Notes under the pieces: generated by a model
Told to the model about the DNA's origin: nothing
Databases searched by the model: none
What the model saw: only the letters and a program-made list of their open reading frames with translations
Position numbers and translations under genes: made by a program
NCBI GenBank assembly: GCA_963700105.1
Contig: CAVOWL010000005.1
Span: forward strand, 248,001-312,000
Origin: CAVUWL01 sp963700105
Lineage (GTDB): Bacteria > Actinomycetota > Thermoleophilia > Solirubrobacterales > 70-9
Reading direction: 5' to 3'
DNA length: 64,000 nucleotides
Shown here: piece after piece, positions 32,901 to 40,865 of the stretch
Layout: each line of letters begins with the position of its first letter
Position numbering within the stretch: the first letter of the stretch is position 1

Positions 32901-33336
32901 CGTCCTCACACTGCTCTTCAATGTGCCGGCGAATCTGCCGCTCGGCGGACACACCTACGTCGATGCGGTGGGAGCAGTGGCCATATTTGGAGTCGTATTT
33001 GGGCTCTCGATCGACTACGCGGTCTTCCTGCTCAGCCGCATGCGAGAGCGTTATGACAGCGATGGCGACCACGCCGCGGCGATCGAGTTCGGCCTGGAGA
33101 AAACGGCGCGGGTGATCACCGGCGCGGCGGCGATCATGATGGCCGTCTTCATCGCCTTTGCCGGCGCGCCGATCGCGACGGTGAGCCAGCTCGGAATCGG
33201 TCTAACCGTCGCGGTGCTGCTGGATGCAACCGTGGTGCGGATCGTCTTGCTCCCCGCGCTGATGCTCTTGATCGGAGAGCGGGTGTGGTGGTTGCCGCGG
33301 CCGCTGGAGCGCGTCCTGCCAAAGTTCAACGTCTGA
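29974..33336 (+). CDS. MMPL family RND transporter
   Basis: 1120 residues, two repeats of six membrane helices, each preceded by a large outer domain. The RND/MMPL Asp-Tyr proton-relay pairs are visible in GLALGVDYSLLMVSRFREE (near 265) and VVFGLSIDYAVFLLSRMRER (near 1010). Between the repeats, about 480-860, is a long region of helical repeats rich in G/A/L/K (for example KQLRDGLSEATSGAGLLSDG, SNGAKRLATESERLNSGIAR) as in YhgE/Pip-like MMPL proteins, probably a periplasm-spanning coiled tower. MMPL proteins of mycobacteria export lipids and are coded near MCE or lipid-synthesis genes. Here the six MCE genes follow. The start is not certain; ATG 29974 has no ribosome site. Confidence 0.9.
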   Translation: MFAPPAPAVAKLPCVPTRRSRGGGDSTRSNGERRPPVTLRHPWRVLAVAAVILIALGVVGTGLEARLKPTSLTVPGTASAEANAMLKEHFGESAPFAILLRGPAAAIDHQGPELIRRLRRDPKVTTLSPWSQGSVQRLRPGPRRALVLADFHVGITEAVNVIVPRLNRILEQQIHSPVRATQSGFATLSRAIQNESISASETGELIAIPALLIVLLLVFRSPIAAAIPLGFGATTVFASRGLLYFLTNWLGIDAFALTVCTMMGLALGVDYSLLMVSRFREELAAGASTFDAAWATRATAGRTTIFAGSTLAISMLVALFTVPGSLLASLAGTVTMVAALSVLVATIVGPALLVVLGPNVDRWRVGQPPSEENSRLMAFVNAGLRRPAAVAALIGAVVLVLAAPAVALKTGPPSQEQLAQNDPARLDAEEINRAIGPGWDSPFQVIATSDRGPITNRSHLVPLTRWQRQVADLPGVQAVIGPAQATRPVEPLQKTGNSLLASEGKVGPVNQLGKLGHSLNVAAGGVKQLRDGLSEATSGAGLLSDGSEKAATGALTLSHGLAVAAVGTRKAVAALNEFSKGSEELANGQKKATEGALALKIGLQGLPPNYRANGLARSRALQKALNEEANVKVPTLIGPAKVGNEELASALAQLQEMTVGKSDPHYGAALEAVEKAAAAVSGTNPVNGQPYASGYAGLPSEISALQKRLVANSEEAREVSYWWSQTAIKETKKYASIAKRLHSGLQELQKGGDKLSNGAKRLATESERLNSGIARLAVGAVSLAGGVSRLGGGAAALEEHLSSGYQRSEPLQSGLNRASVRVISGHSTLKNKITTVHRQTPGLFNSGFFVLSALDGAPPEKREAAASTIDLRHGGQAATMLVISRYNFNTPGSIALNKKLDGLTPGLEHSAGVRAGVAGGAATLNDYSHVTRTRIPWVVLAITIATFLILVLVLRALPLAAIAVGLNLATVGVAFGVLTLLFNVPANLPLGGHTYVDAVGAVAIFGVVFGLSIDYAVFLLSRMRERYDSDGDHAAAIEFGLEKTARVITGAAAIMMAVFIAFAGAPIATVSQLGIGLTVAVLLDATVVRIVLLPALMLLIGERVWWLPRPLERVLPKFNV

Positions 33337-33642
33337 GTGGGTGCCCTCCCTTGCGCCGGTTAGGCCCAAGCAGGTTCGTCGCGAGTTTGATGTCCGATCG
33401 AGTCCGATCTCGAGGTGCCCCTAGGGGCTCTGGCGCCGTCGCTAAGGCACTTTGCCTGGGCATGGCGGGGTCAGGGAAAGTGGTCAGGTGGCAACCGTCG
33501 GAGGCGCGCCCAGCCCCGCTCCCGGGGCGCGTTGAATTCCAGTTAAGTCCCTGCGTGGCCGGCTCTTGTCAGGGGGCGGCTCGGATACGATTCCGGCGGT
33601 GTTCTTCCGGGTCGGAGGCCGGGGAACCGCGAGCGACGATCC
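33337..33642. other. Gap between the MMPL and first MCE gene
   Basis: 306 bp with no gene. It could hold the MCE operon promoter: TTGTCA and TACGAT occur close together before the GTG, but their spacing (14 bp) is shorter than usual. No hairpin with a T tract is seen after the MMPL gene, so read-through from it is possible. Confidence 0.5.
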
Positions 33643-35043
33643 GTGGCTGCTAATTCCTTAGGCGAGGAGAAAAGCCCGGCGCCCAGCCGGGGGGTATCCC
33701 CCGCCCGGATTGCCGCGATCGCAGCTCTAGCGATCGCGGTGGTCGTGCTCGGATTTATCCTTTTCGGCGGTAGCAGTGGATACAGGTACGACCTCGTTTT
33801 TCAGAATGCCGGTCAGCTGGTCGAAGACAACCAGGTTCTGATCGGCGGTTCGCCGGTTGGCTCGGTGGAAAGCATCGAACTGACGAAGAACAACCTCGCC
33901 AGCGTTCAGGTCAGCGTCAGTCAGCAGCTGCATCAGGGCACCACGGCGGCAATCCGTGCGACCGGACTCGCAGGGGTCGCCAACCATTACGTCTCGATAA
34001 GTCCCGGGCCCAATAGCAACCCGGCGCTTTCAGAAGGCGCCACCCTCGGGCTCGCCTCCACGACGACCCCGGTCGACATCGACCAGTTCTTCAACACCTT
34101 CCCGCCGAGTGTGCGCCGCGCCCTCGGCGAGTTCGTCCGGGGCAACGCGGCGATCTATGCCGGGCGCGGCAAGGACGCAAACCAGACCTATAAGTATTTC
34201 GGCCCGGCGCTGAATCGCACCAGCGCCTTCGTCCACGCGCTGACCGCCGACCAGAACCTCTTCACCCGCTTCATCGTCAGCTCTAGCAAGCTCGCCACCG
34301 TGGTTTCAGAGCGCGGCAACCAGCTCTCAAGCGCGGTCTCAAATGCCAGCCAGGCCTTTGGCGCGATCGCCAGCCAAAACGTCGCCCTCGACAGCACTCT
34401 GCAGGAGCTCCCGCCGGTACTGCGGCAAAGCAACACGACCTTCGTCAACCTCCGCGCCGCCCTCGATGATCTCGAACCGCTCGTCAATACAGCCAAGCCG
34501 GCGACCAAGAACCTCGCGCCCTTCCTTGAAGAACTCCGTCCCGTGGTCAATACCGCGATCCCGGTATTTAAGAACCTGAGGCTGACCGTGCACCGACCGG
34601 GACCCGCCAACGATGCCGCCGACCTGTTCGCGGCGCTGCCCCCGGTCCAACAGCTCGCCGCCAAGGCCTTCCCCAACGCCCAGGATGCGATCACGGCCTT
34701 CCAGCCGACCCTCAACTTCGCCCGGCCCTACACGCCCGATATCTTCAACGGCTTCGGCAAGCTGGGAATCGCCTCTGGTTACTACGACGGCAACGGCAAC
34801 TACGTCCGGGTGGCAACCGCCGATCAGAATCTTTTTGTCGACAAGGGCGGCAAGCTCGAACCGATCAAGCCGAGCCAGCAGTTCGAAGCGTTCGGCTCCT
34901 CCGCCGGCATACACCGACGCTGTCCCGGTGGCGCCACCCAATCGGCCCCCGATAACTCCAACCCCTTCATCGAACCCCCGTGGGCTGGGGCCGGCGTCTC
35001 CCCAGCCCAGTGCAACCCGGCCGATGCGCCACCGGGCCCATGA
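33643..35043 (+). CDS. MCE/MlaD family protein 1 (first of six)
   Basis: MCE proteins form ring or tube assemblies that carry lipids between membranes. 466 residues, GTG start. One N-terminal anchor (IAAIAALAIAVVVLGFILFG, about 23-42), then the MCE domain (about 45-140) with YRYDLVFQNAGQLVEDNQVL, GGSPVGSVESIEL and VANHYVSISPGP. The rest (about 150-400) is helical with repeats around QLSSAVSNASQAFGAIASQN, the tube-forming part of mycobacterial Mce proteins. A Cys-containing, proline-rich tail closes it. Its stop overlaps the next ATG by 4 nt. YrbE and Mkl genes, the usual partners, are not adjacent. Confidence 0.9.
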   Translation: MAANSLGEEKSPAPSRGVSPARIAAIAALAIAVVVLGFILFGGSSGYRYDLVFQNAGQLVEDNQVLIGGSPVGSVESIELTKNNLASVQVSVSQQLHQGTTAAIRATGLAGVANHYVSISPGPNSNPALSEGATLGLASTTTPVDIDQFFNTFPPSVRRALGEFVRGNAAIYAGRGKDANQTYKYFGPALNRTSAFVHALTADQNLFTRFIVSSSKLATVVSERGNQLSSAVSNASQAFGAIASQNVALDSTLQELPPVLRQSNTTFVNLRAALDDLEPLVNTAKPATKNLAPFLEELRPVVNTAIPVFKNLRLTVHRPGPANDAADLFAALPPVQQLAAKAFPNAQDAITAFQPTLNFARPYTPDIFNGFGKLGIASGYYDGNGNYVRVATADQNLFVDKGGKLEPIKPSQQFEAFGSSAGIHRRCPGGATQSAPDNSNPFIEPPWAGAGVSPAQCNPADAPPGP

Positions 35044-36521
35044 GGAGGGGGATCGTAATAGCCGCGCTGGTGGTCGCCGTGGTGGTGGCGATCGTTTTGA
35101 TCTCCTCCGGGGGAGGCAGCAATGGCTATTTGGTCCGCGCCTATTTCGACAACGGCGATTTCATGGTCCAGGGCGAGCAGGTGCGAATCGCCGGAGCCGA
35201 TGCGGGAACGATCCAATCGGTTGGCGTCTCGATGCCTGGAGAAATCGATGCCTACCACAACGGCAAGCCGGTGGCGATGCCGGGCAAAGCGGTGATCGTG
35301 ATGGAAATAAGCGCCGCCGGCTTTGAGGATTTCCGCAGCGATGCCAGCTGCCTGATCCGCCCCCAGTCGCTGATCGGCGAGAAGTTTGTCGATTGCAATC
35401 CGACCCTTCCCCGCGCTCCAGGTTCAAAGATTCCGCCACCACTGGAAAAGATCCCGGCGGGCAGAGCCGGCGCCGGACAGTACCTCCTGCCCGTGGAGAA
35501 CAACAGCACCAGCGTTGACTCCGATCTGATCAACGACATTCAGACGCTTCCCTACGCGCAGCGCTTCCGGCTCATCCTCAACGAACTCGGAAGCGGCTTC
35601 GCCGCCCGCGGCAAGAGCCTCGAAGAAATCGTCGAACGGGCGAATCCGGTGCTGCGCGACGTCGATACGCTGCTCGGCGTTCTCAACGATCAGCGTGATC
35701 GGCTCGCCCAGCTCGCCAGCGACTCCGAGACAATCCTGCGGCCGCTCTCGCGCGAGCGAGCCCACGTCGCCGGCTTCTTCGCCAACGCCGGCGCCGCCGC
35801 CCAGGCCAGTTCTGAACGCGGAGCCGCGCTGGAAGCTTCGCTTCAGAAATTCCCTAGGTTTCTGCGCGAGTTCCGGCTGACGATGAGGAGCCTGCAGGGC
35901 TTCTCAGACGCCGCCACCCCCGTATTTACAGACCTCGGCAAGGCGGCACCCTCGCTCACCGACGCGACCCGCACCCTTACCCCCTTCACCGCCGCCTCGA
36001 CCGTCTCACTGAAGAGCCTTGGGGCCAGCGGCGCGGTTGCCGGACCGATCCTGCGCGAAGCGGACCCGATTGTCAGCAAAACCGCCGAAGTCGCTCGCAG
36101 CGGCGTCGGTCCAACGACGAGCCTCAGCAGCTTCTTCACGAGCACCAGGGAAACCGGCGGCTTCAACGGCTTGGTCGAATTGATCTATAACACGACCGCG
36201 ACCCTGAACGGCTTCGATAAATACGGCCACCTCGGCCGCACCTTGATCACCCTCAGTAACTGCCTTGACTACGTGGTCGAACCGGGCGGCGAATGTACCG
36301 CCAACTTCACCGGCGCAGGGGCGAGGACGTCCGCGGCGAGCGCCTCGGCTCTTTACCGTCGCTTCGAAAACTACGAGGGGCGGGCGGGGGGAACCACCGC
36401 CTCGGCCGTTTCTCCGGCGCCACCGTCACCGCCTTCGCATGGGGACAATTCCGCTGCCTCCAGCTCTAGCTCAAAGACAGGCGGCACCGCGCCGCTCCTC
36501 AACTACCTGCTCTCACCATGA
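35040..36521 (+). CDS. MCE/MlaD family protein 2
   Basis: 493 residues from ATG 35040, which overlaps the previous stop. N-terminal anchor IVIAALVVAVVVAIVLISSG, then the MCE domain with YLVRAYFDNGDFMVQGEQVR (about 29-48), an insertion of about 30 residues with MPGEIDAYHNGKPVAM, and CLIRPQSLIGEKFVDCNP, whose two cysteines probably pair. Long helical part with ARGKSLEEIVERANPVLRDV and DQRDRLAQLASDSETILRPL. The C-terminal region has another pair (LSNCLDYVV, GGECTA) and a serine/proline-rich tail. Only this and a few others of the set carry such internal cysteines. Confidence 0.9.
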   Translation: MRRGIVIAALVVAVVVAIVLISSGGGSNGYLVRAYFDNGDFMVQGEQVRIAGADAGTIQSVGVSMPGEIDAYHNGKPVAMPGKAVIVMEISAAGFEDFRSDASCLIRPQSLIGEKFVDCNPTLPRAPGSKIPPPLEKIPAGRAGAGQYLLPVENNSTSVDSDLINDIQTLPYAQRFRLILNELGSGFAARGKSLEEIVERANPVLRDVDTLLGVLNDQRDRLAQLASDSETILRPLSRERAHVAGFFANAGAAAQASSERGAALEASLQKFPRFLREFRLTMRSLQGFSDAATPVFTDLGKAAPSLTDATRTLTPFTAASTVSLKSLGASGAVAGPILREADPIVSKTAEVARSGVGPTTSLSSFFTSTRETGGFNGLVELIYNTTATLNGFDKYGHLGRTLITLSNCLDYVVEPGGECTANFTGAGARTSAASASALYRRFENYEGRAGGTTASAVSPAPPSPPSHGDNSAASSSSSKTGGTAPLLNYLLSP

Positions 36522-37945
36522 GGCATCGCAGCGGAATAAGCGGACTCGCGAGCAGCCCGGTGCTGGTCGGAGCGGTCACCGTGCTGGTGGTACTGGTCGC
36601 CGTTTTCCTCGCCTACAACGCCAACCATGGTCTTCCTTTTGTCTCGACTTATAACCTCAACGTAGACGTCCCCAACGCCGACGCGTTGGTGGCGGGCAAC
36701 GACGTTCGAATCGGCGGCGCCCTGGTCGGCAAAGTCAAGTCGGCGGTGCCGATTCAGCTAGGCAACGGCCGTTTTGCCGCAAAGCTCTCGCTCACCCTGG
36801 ATAAGAGCGTCGAACCGCTGGCGGTCAATTCAACGGTGATCATTCGGCCCAAATCACCGCTCGGCCTCAAGTACCTAGACATTATTCCCGGCAACTCACA
36901 CAAGGGTTACGCGGCCGGAGAAACCGTGCCGATCTCGGCGGCGCGACCCGAACCGGTCGACATCGATCAATTCTTCGACATGTTCAACACCAAAACGCGC
37001 GCCGCGATCCAAAAGAATGAGGCCGGTTTCGGCGACGCCCTCGCCGGCCGCGGACCGCAGCTAAACGAAGCATTTGGCTCGCTGCAGCGGCTCGTGGTCA
37101 GCGGTGAACCGGCGCTGCGAAACCTGGTCGCCCCCCAGACCGATTTCGGTGGCTTCTGGCACGCGCTCGAGGATCTGTCGGCGACTGTCGCCCCGGTCGC
37201 CGACACCAACGCGAGCCTCTTCGTTGGCCTGGATGAGACATTCGGTGCGTTCGCTCGCGTCTCGCGTCCCTACATCCAGGAAACGATCTCGAAAAGCCCC
37301 TCGACGCTTGACACCGCCAACGCCGACCTGCCGGTATTGCGGCCCTTCCTGCACGATTCCCAGCGCTTCTTCACGGCGTTTCAGCCGGGGGCGAAAGCCC
37401 TCGCCGAGACCTCACCGACGATCGCCGCCGCCCTTCACGCCGGCGTACCGGTGCTGAACGCTTCACCGATCTTCTTTGCCCAACTCGCGCCAACGGCGGA
37501 AGCGCTTCTCGATTTTCAGAAGGCACCCGGAGTTTTCAATGGCCTCGACTTGTTAATTGACACCAATCACACCCTCGGTCCGGCGATCAAGTTCATCGCC
37601 CCCGCGCAAACCACCTGCAATTACCTGACGATCGTCCTAAAAAACTTCTCCAACGCGGCCAGCCAGACCAATGGACTCGGCAACTGGCTCAATTTCATCT
37701 CCTTCACCCCGCCCGAAGGTCCCAACAGTGAGGGAACTCCATCATCCGCTCCGGCCAACGGCCCAGGCGAAACAAATCACCTTCACTACAACCCCTACCC
37801 CAACACGGCATCGCCGGGTCAACCCAAGGAGTGCGAAGCGGGCAACGTTCGCTACACGAGGGGACAGACCGTGATCGGGAACGTGCCGGGTAACCACGGC
37901 ACCAAGACAATCGGGCAGATCAAAGGCCAGGGGGGGACGAAGTGA
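36518..37945 (+). CDS. MCE/MlaD family protein 3
   Basis: 475 residues, ATG overlapping the previous stop by 4 nt. Anchor VLVGAVTVLVVLVAVFLAYN (about 15-34), MCE domain with STYNLNVDVPNADALVAGND, VRIGGALVGKVKSAV and KSPLGLKYLDIIPGNS (about 112-127). The helical region starts at VDIDQFFDMFNTKTRAAIQK, a motif shared with copy 1 (VDIDQFFNTFPP). Two cysteines lie near the C-terminus (TTCNYL, KECEAG). It is part of a strictly overlapped six-gene run, so the six subunits are probably made in fixed proportion for one hetero-hexamer. Confidence 0.9.
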   Translation: MRHRSGISGLASSPVLVGAVTVLVVLVAVFLAYNANHGLPFVSTYNLNVDVPNADALVAGNDVRIGGALVGKVKSAVPIQLGNGRFAAKLSLTLDKSVEPLAVNSTVIIRPKSPLGLKYLDIIPGNSHKGYAAGETVPISAARPEPVDIDQFFDMFNTKTRAAIQKNEAGFGDALAGRGPQLNEAFGSLQRLVVSGEPALRNLVAPQTDFGGFWHALEDLSATVAPVADTNASLFVGLDETFGAFARVSRPYIQETISKSPSTLDTANADLPVLRPFLHDSQRFFTAFQPGAKALAETSPTIAAALHAGVPVLNASPIFFAQLAPTAEALLDFQKAPGVFNGLDLLIDTNHTLGPAIKFIAPAQTTCNYLTIVLKNFSNAASQTNGLGNWLNFISFTPPEGPNSEGTPSSAPANGPGETNHLHYNPYPNTASPGQPKECEAGNVRYTRGQTVIGNVPGNHGTKTIGQIKGQGGTK

Positions 37946-39450
37946 GCCGCCTCCCCGAGCGCGACACGAGGCAGGGCGCCACAAACCGCCGTTTCAAATG
38001 GCGCCCGAGCAACGTGCTGGTCGCGATTGTCTTCATCCTCTTCTTTACGATCGGGCCCTACCTGGCGTTCACCGGGCACGTCCCATTCACCAGCTATGGG
38101 TATGAGCTGAAGGCGACCTTCACCAACTCGGCCAACATTGCCAACAACTCTCCGGTGCGGATCGCTGGGGTAGAAGTCGGGCACGTGATCTCCTCCAGCC
38201 GGGAAGGCAATGACACCGCGGTCACCTTTACGGTTGAAGGTTCCGGCAGGCCGATTCACTCCGACTCCTTCGCCGAGATTCGGCCGAGGATTTTCCTCGA
38301 GGGAAATTTCTTTATCGAATTGAACCCCGGCAGCCCCAGCGCACCGGAAATGGCCAGTGGATCGACGATCCCGGTAAGCCGTACCTCCACGGCGGTGCAA
38401 CTGGACGAAGTACTGAGCGCCCTGCAATCTCCCGTCCGCGCCGACCTGAGTCACCTACTGGAAAGCTACGGGGAAGCGCTCACCCGCAAGCCCGATGCGG
38501 CAGAAAATGCCACGCAGCTGCCCGAAGTCCATGGCAAGACCGGGGCCGAAGGATTGAATGGAGCGCTGCGCTACGGCGGAAACGCGGGGCGCTACAGTGC
38601 CCAGGTCAGTAACGCCTTCCTCGGAACCCAGGATGGCGACCTCTCGCGGCTCGTCGCCGGAGCCGGGCGGACTTTTGGTGCCTTTGCCAGCCGCGAAGCA
38701 GATCTCAGGGGTCTGATCGATAACTTCGACGTCTTCACCGGCGCCCTGGCGGCGCAGTCAGCCAACCTGGCCAGCACCGTGCGCCTGCTCGCTCCGACCC
38801 TGAAGACGGCGCACACCTCGCTGGTCAGCCTTGACCGGACGCTGCCGCCGCTTCGCACCTACGCAATCGAGCTTACCCCGGCGGTCGCCGCGTTGCCGGG
38901 GCTGATCAGCGCCTCAAAACCATGGTTGAGGCAGGTCCGCCCGCTGCTTAGCGGCAAGGAGGGAGGCGGCGCTGCAAGGCTGCTGCGCGAACTGACTCCC
39001 GGTCTCGCCGGAGCCGCCCAGGCGGGTAAGGACAACGCCCTGCCGCAGCTCAATCAACTCAGCCTCTGCACGACCAAGGTCCTGGTGCCGACCGGGAACC
39101 AGACGATCAACGATCGCTTCAGCACCGGCGGCCCCAACTACCGCGAATTCTTCTACGCGCTCAGCAACTTCGCCGGCGAGGGTCAGAATTTTGACGGCAA
39201 CGGCCCCTACCTGCGCCTACAGGCAGGCGGCGGTGGTCAGCTAGTTGGAGAAGCCGATCCGTTTGGTGAACTCACCACCTCCAAGTCCAACTTTTCACAC
39301 ACGATCGAACCGCTGCTCGGAACCCAGCCACAGCTCGGTGGCCAGCCTCCGCAGAAGCCGACTGTGGCCTGTTACAAGAACCCAGTCCCCGACGTCAATG
39401 GGCCACTCGGCCAGGTTGGGCCGCCGGACCCAGAAGCGGTCACTCCATGA
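37942..39450 (+). CDS. MCE/MlaD family protein 4
   Basis: 502 residues, GTG start in a 4-nt overlap. Basic N-terminus, anchor VLVAIVFILFFTIGPYLAFT (about 30-49), MCE domain with YELKATFTNSANIANNSPVR, IAGVEVGHVISS and FAEIRPRIFLEGNFFIELNP (about 110-129). The helical part begins with VQLDEVLSALQSPVRADLSH. Two cysteines lie in the last third (LSLCTTK, VACYKN). Compared with the other five it has a longer N-terminal cytoplasmic part and IFLEG instead of the usual LLG/LG turn in the MCE domain. Confidence 0.9.
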   Translation: MSRLPERDTRQGATNRRFKWRPSNVLVAIVFILFFTIGPYLAFTGHVPFTSYGYELKATFTNSANIANNSPVRIAGVEVGHVISSSREGNDTAVTFTVEGSGRPIHSDSFAEIRPRIFLEGNFFIELNPGSPSAPEMASGSTIPVSRTSTAVQLDEVLSALQSPVRADLSHLLESYGEALTRKPDAAENATQLPEVHGKTGAEGLNGALRYGGNAGRYSAQVSNAFLGTQDGDLSRLVAGAGRTFGAFASREADLRGLIDNFDVFTGALAAQSANLASTVRLLAPTLKTAHTSLVSLDRTLPPLRTYAIELTPAVAALPGLISASKPWLRQVRPLLSGKEGGGAARLLRELTPGLAGAAQAGKDNALPQLNQLSLCTTKVLVPTGNQTINDRFSTGGPNYREFFYALSNFAGEGQNFDGNGPYLRLQAGGGGQLVGEADPFGELTTSKSNFSHTIEPLLGTQPQLGGQPPQKPTVACYKNPVPDVNGPLGQVGPPDPEAVTP

Positions 39451-40865
39451 GTGAGAGGGAGCCCCAAGTGAGCAGGTTCAAACACTTCCGAACCTCGCTG
39501 GTTCGACAGGCCCGCGGACGTGGCAAAGACACGACCGCGATCGTCGTCCTCGCGATAGTCGGTACGGTGATGATGCTCGGCATTTTTGTCGAGCAGAAAG
39601 CCTCGCTTCCCTCATGGCTGCCGCTGGTGGGTGAAAGCTTCGATCACATCACCGCCGATTTCAGCACGGCTCAAGCGGTCACCCCAGGCCAGGGACAGGC
39701 TGTCGATATCGCCGGGATCCAGGTCGGCAAGGTTGGCTCGGTCAACCTTGAAGATGGTCACGCCGTGGTCGGGCTTGAAATCGAGCCAAAGTACATGCAG
39801 CTGATCCACCCCAACGCGAGCATGCTGCTGCGTCCGAAAACGCCGCTCAACGACATGGTCGTCGAGGTAGAACCTGGAACCGGGAAGCGCCACGTTGAAA
39901 GCGGGGCAAATTTTTCCCTCTCCCAAACTGAACCAAACGTCAACCTCGATCAGTTCCTGGCCACGCTTGATGGCGACACGCGCCAGTACCTGCAGCTATT
40001 GCTAGCCGGGGGGGCGCAGGGAATCGGGGGCCGCGGTCGCCAGCTCTCGGGGGCGTTTCGGCGCCTGCAGCCCTTCGCGCGCTACGCCGCCCAGCTCAAC
40101 GGCGCCGTCGCCAAACGGCACGTCGCGCTGGCCAACGTGATCCACGACTTTGCGCTGTTGACAACCGAACTTGGTCGCCACGACAGCGAGATCCAGCGCT
40201 GGGTCACCTCCTCCAACGCGGCCCTTGGTAATTTCGCCAACCAACAGGAATCGGTGCAGGCGGTGCTGCGCGAATTCCCATCGACGCTGCAGGCTGCTCA
40301 GGTCGGCCTCGCCAGCTCGACTCGTTTCTCCACCGCGGCGCGACCGGCCCTCTTCGGTCTCATACCCCAGGCCCAGGCTCTGACCCCAGCCTTCAAGTCG
40401 ACCGAGCGGCTGTTCAAGCAGACGACCGGGCCGATCCGCGATCAGATCAGGCCATTCACCCGCCAGATTCGACCGGTGCTGACCCACGCCAAGGAAGGCT
40501 CGGGCGCGCTGAAGAAGACGGTGACCGGTTTCGGCAATTCATTGGGGGGCCTCAACAGTTTCCTCAACGAGCTCGCCTACAAGCCGACGGGCTCAAAGCA
40601 GAGCTACCTCTTCTATCTGCCCTGGCTGAACCACGATCTCAACGCGGATTTCAACCTGCAAGACGCCGGCGGCCCGGTGCAGCGCGCGATCGTGGGAATC
40701 ACCTGTAACGGCTCCCAGCTCGCCTATGGGTTTGCCGGGGGGAGGCCGTTCATCAAGGCGCTACTTGAAACGGCCCGCGTCCCGAAGACGAACGAACTGC
40801 CCGAACTCCCCCCAGCCCCAGGCTTCAGCGGGTCGACCGGATGCGGACCGAACGTAAAACCATGA
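39447..40865 (+). CDS. MCE/MlaD family protein 5
   Basis: 472 residues, ATG overlapping the previous stop. Basic N-terminus, anchor TAIVVLAIVGTVMMLGIFVE (about 30-49), MCE domain with ITADFSTAQAVTPGQGQAVD, IAGIQVGKVGSV and LLRPKTPLNDMVVEVEPGTG (about 130-149). The domain has PLNDM where others have LLGE or PLGLK. Helical part with NLDQFLATLDGDTRQYLQLL. Two cysteines near the C-terminus (ITCNGS, TGCGPN). Strict operon position, and the next start overlaps its stop. Confidence 0.9.
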   Translation: MSEREPQVSRFKHFRTSLVRQARGRGKDTTAIVVLAIVGTVMMLGIFVEQKASLPSWLPLVGESFDHITADFSTAQAVTPGQGQAVDIAGIQVGKVGSVNLEDGHAVVGLEIEPKYMQLIHPNASMLLRPKTPLNDMVVEVEPGTGKRHVESGANFSLSQTEPNVNLDQFLATLDGDTRQYLQLLLAGGAQGIGGRGRQLSGAFRRLQPFARYAAQLNGAVAKRHVALANVIHDFALLTTELGRHDSEIQRWVTSSNAALGNFANQQESVQAVLREFPSTLQAAQVGLASSTRFSTAARPALFGLIPQAQALTPAFKSTERLFKQTTGPIRDQIRPFTRQIRPVLTHAKEGSGALKKTVTGFGNSLGGLNSFLNELAYKPTGSKQSYLFYLPWLNHDLNADFNLQDAGGPVQRAIVGITCNGSQLAYGFAGGRPFIKALLETARVPKTNELPELPPAPGFSGSTGCGPNVKP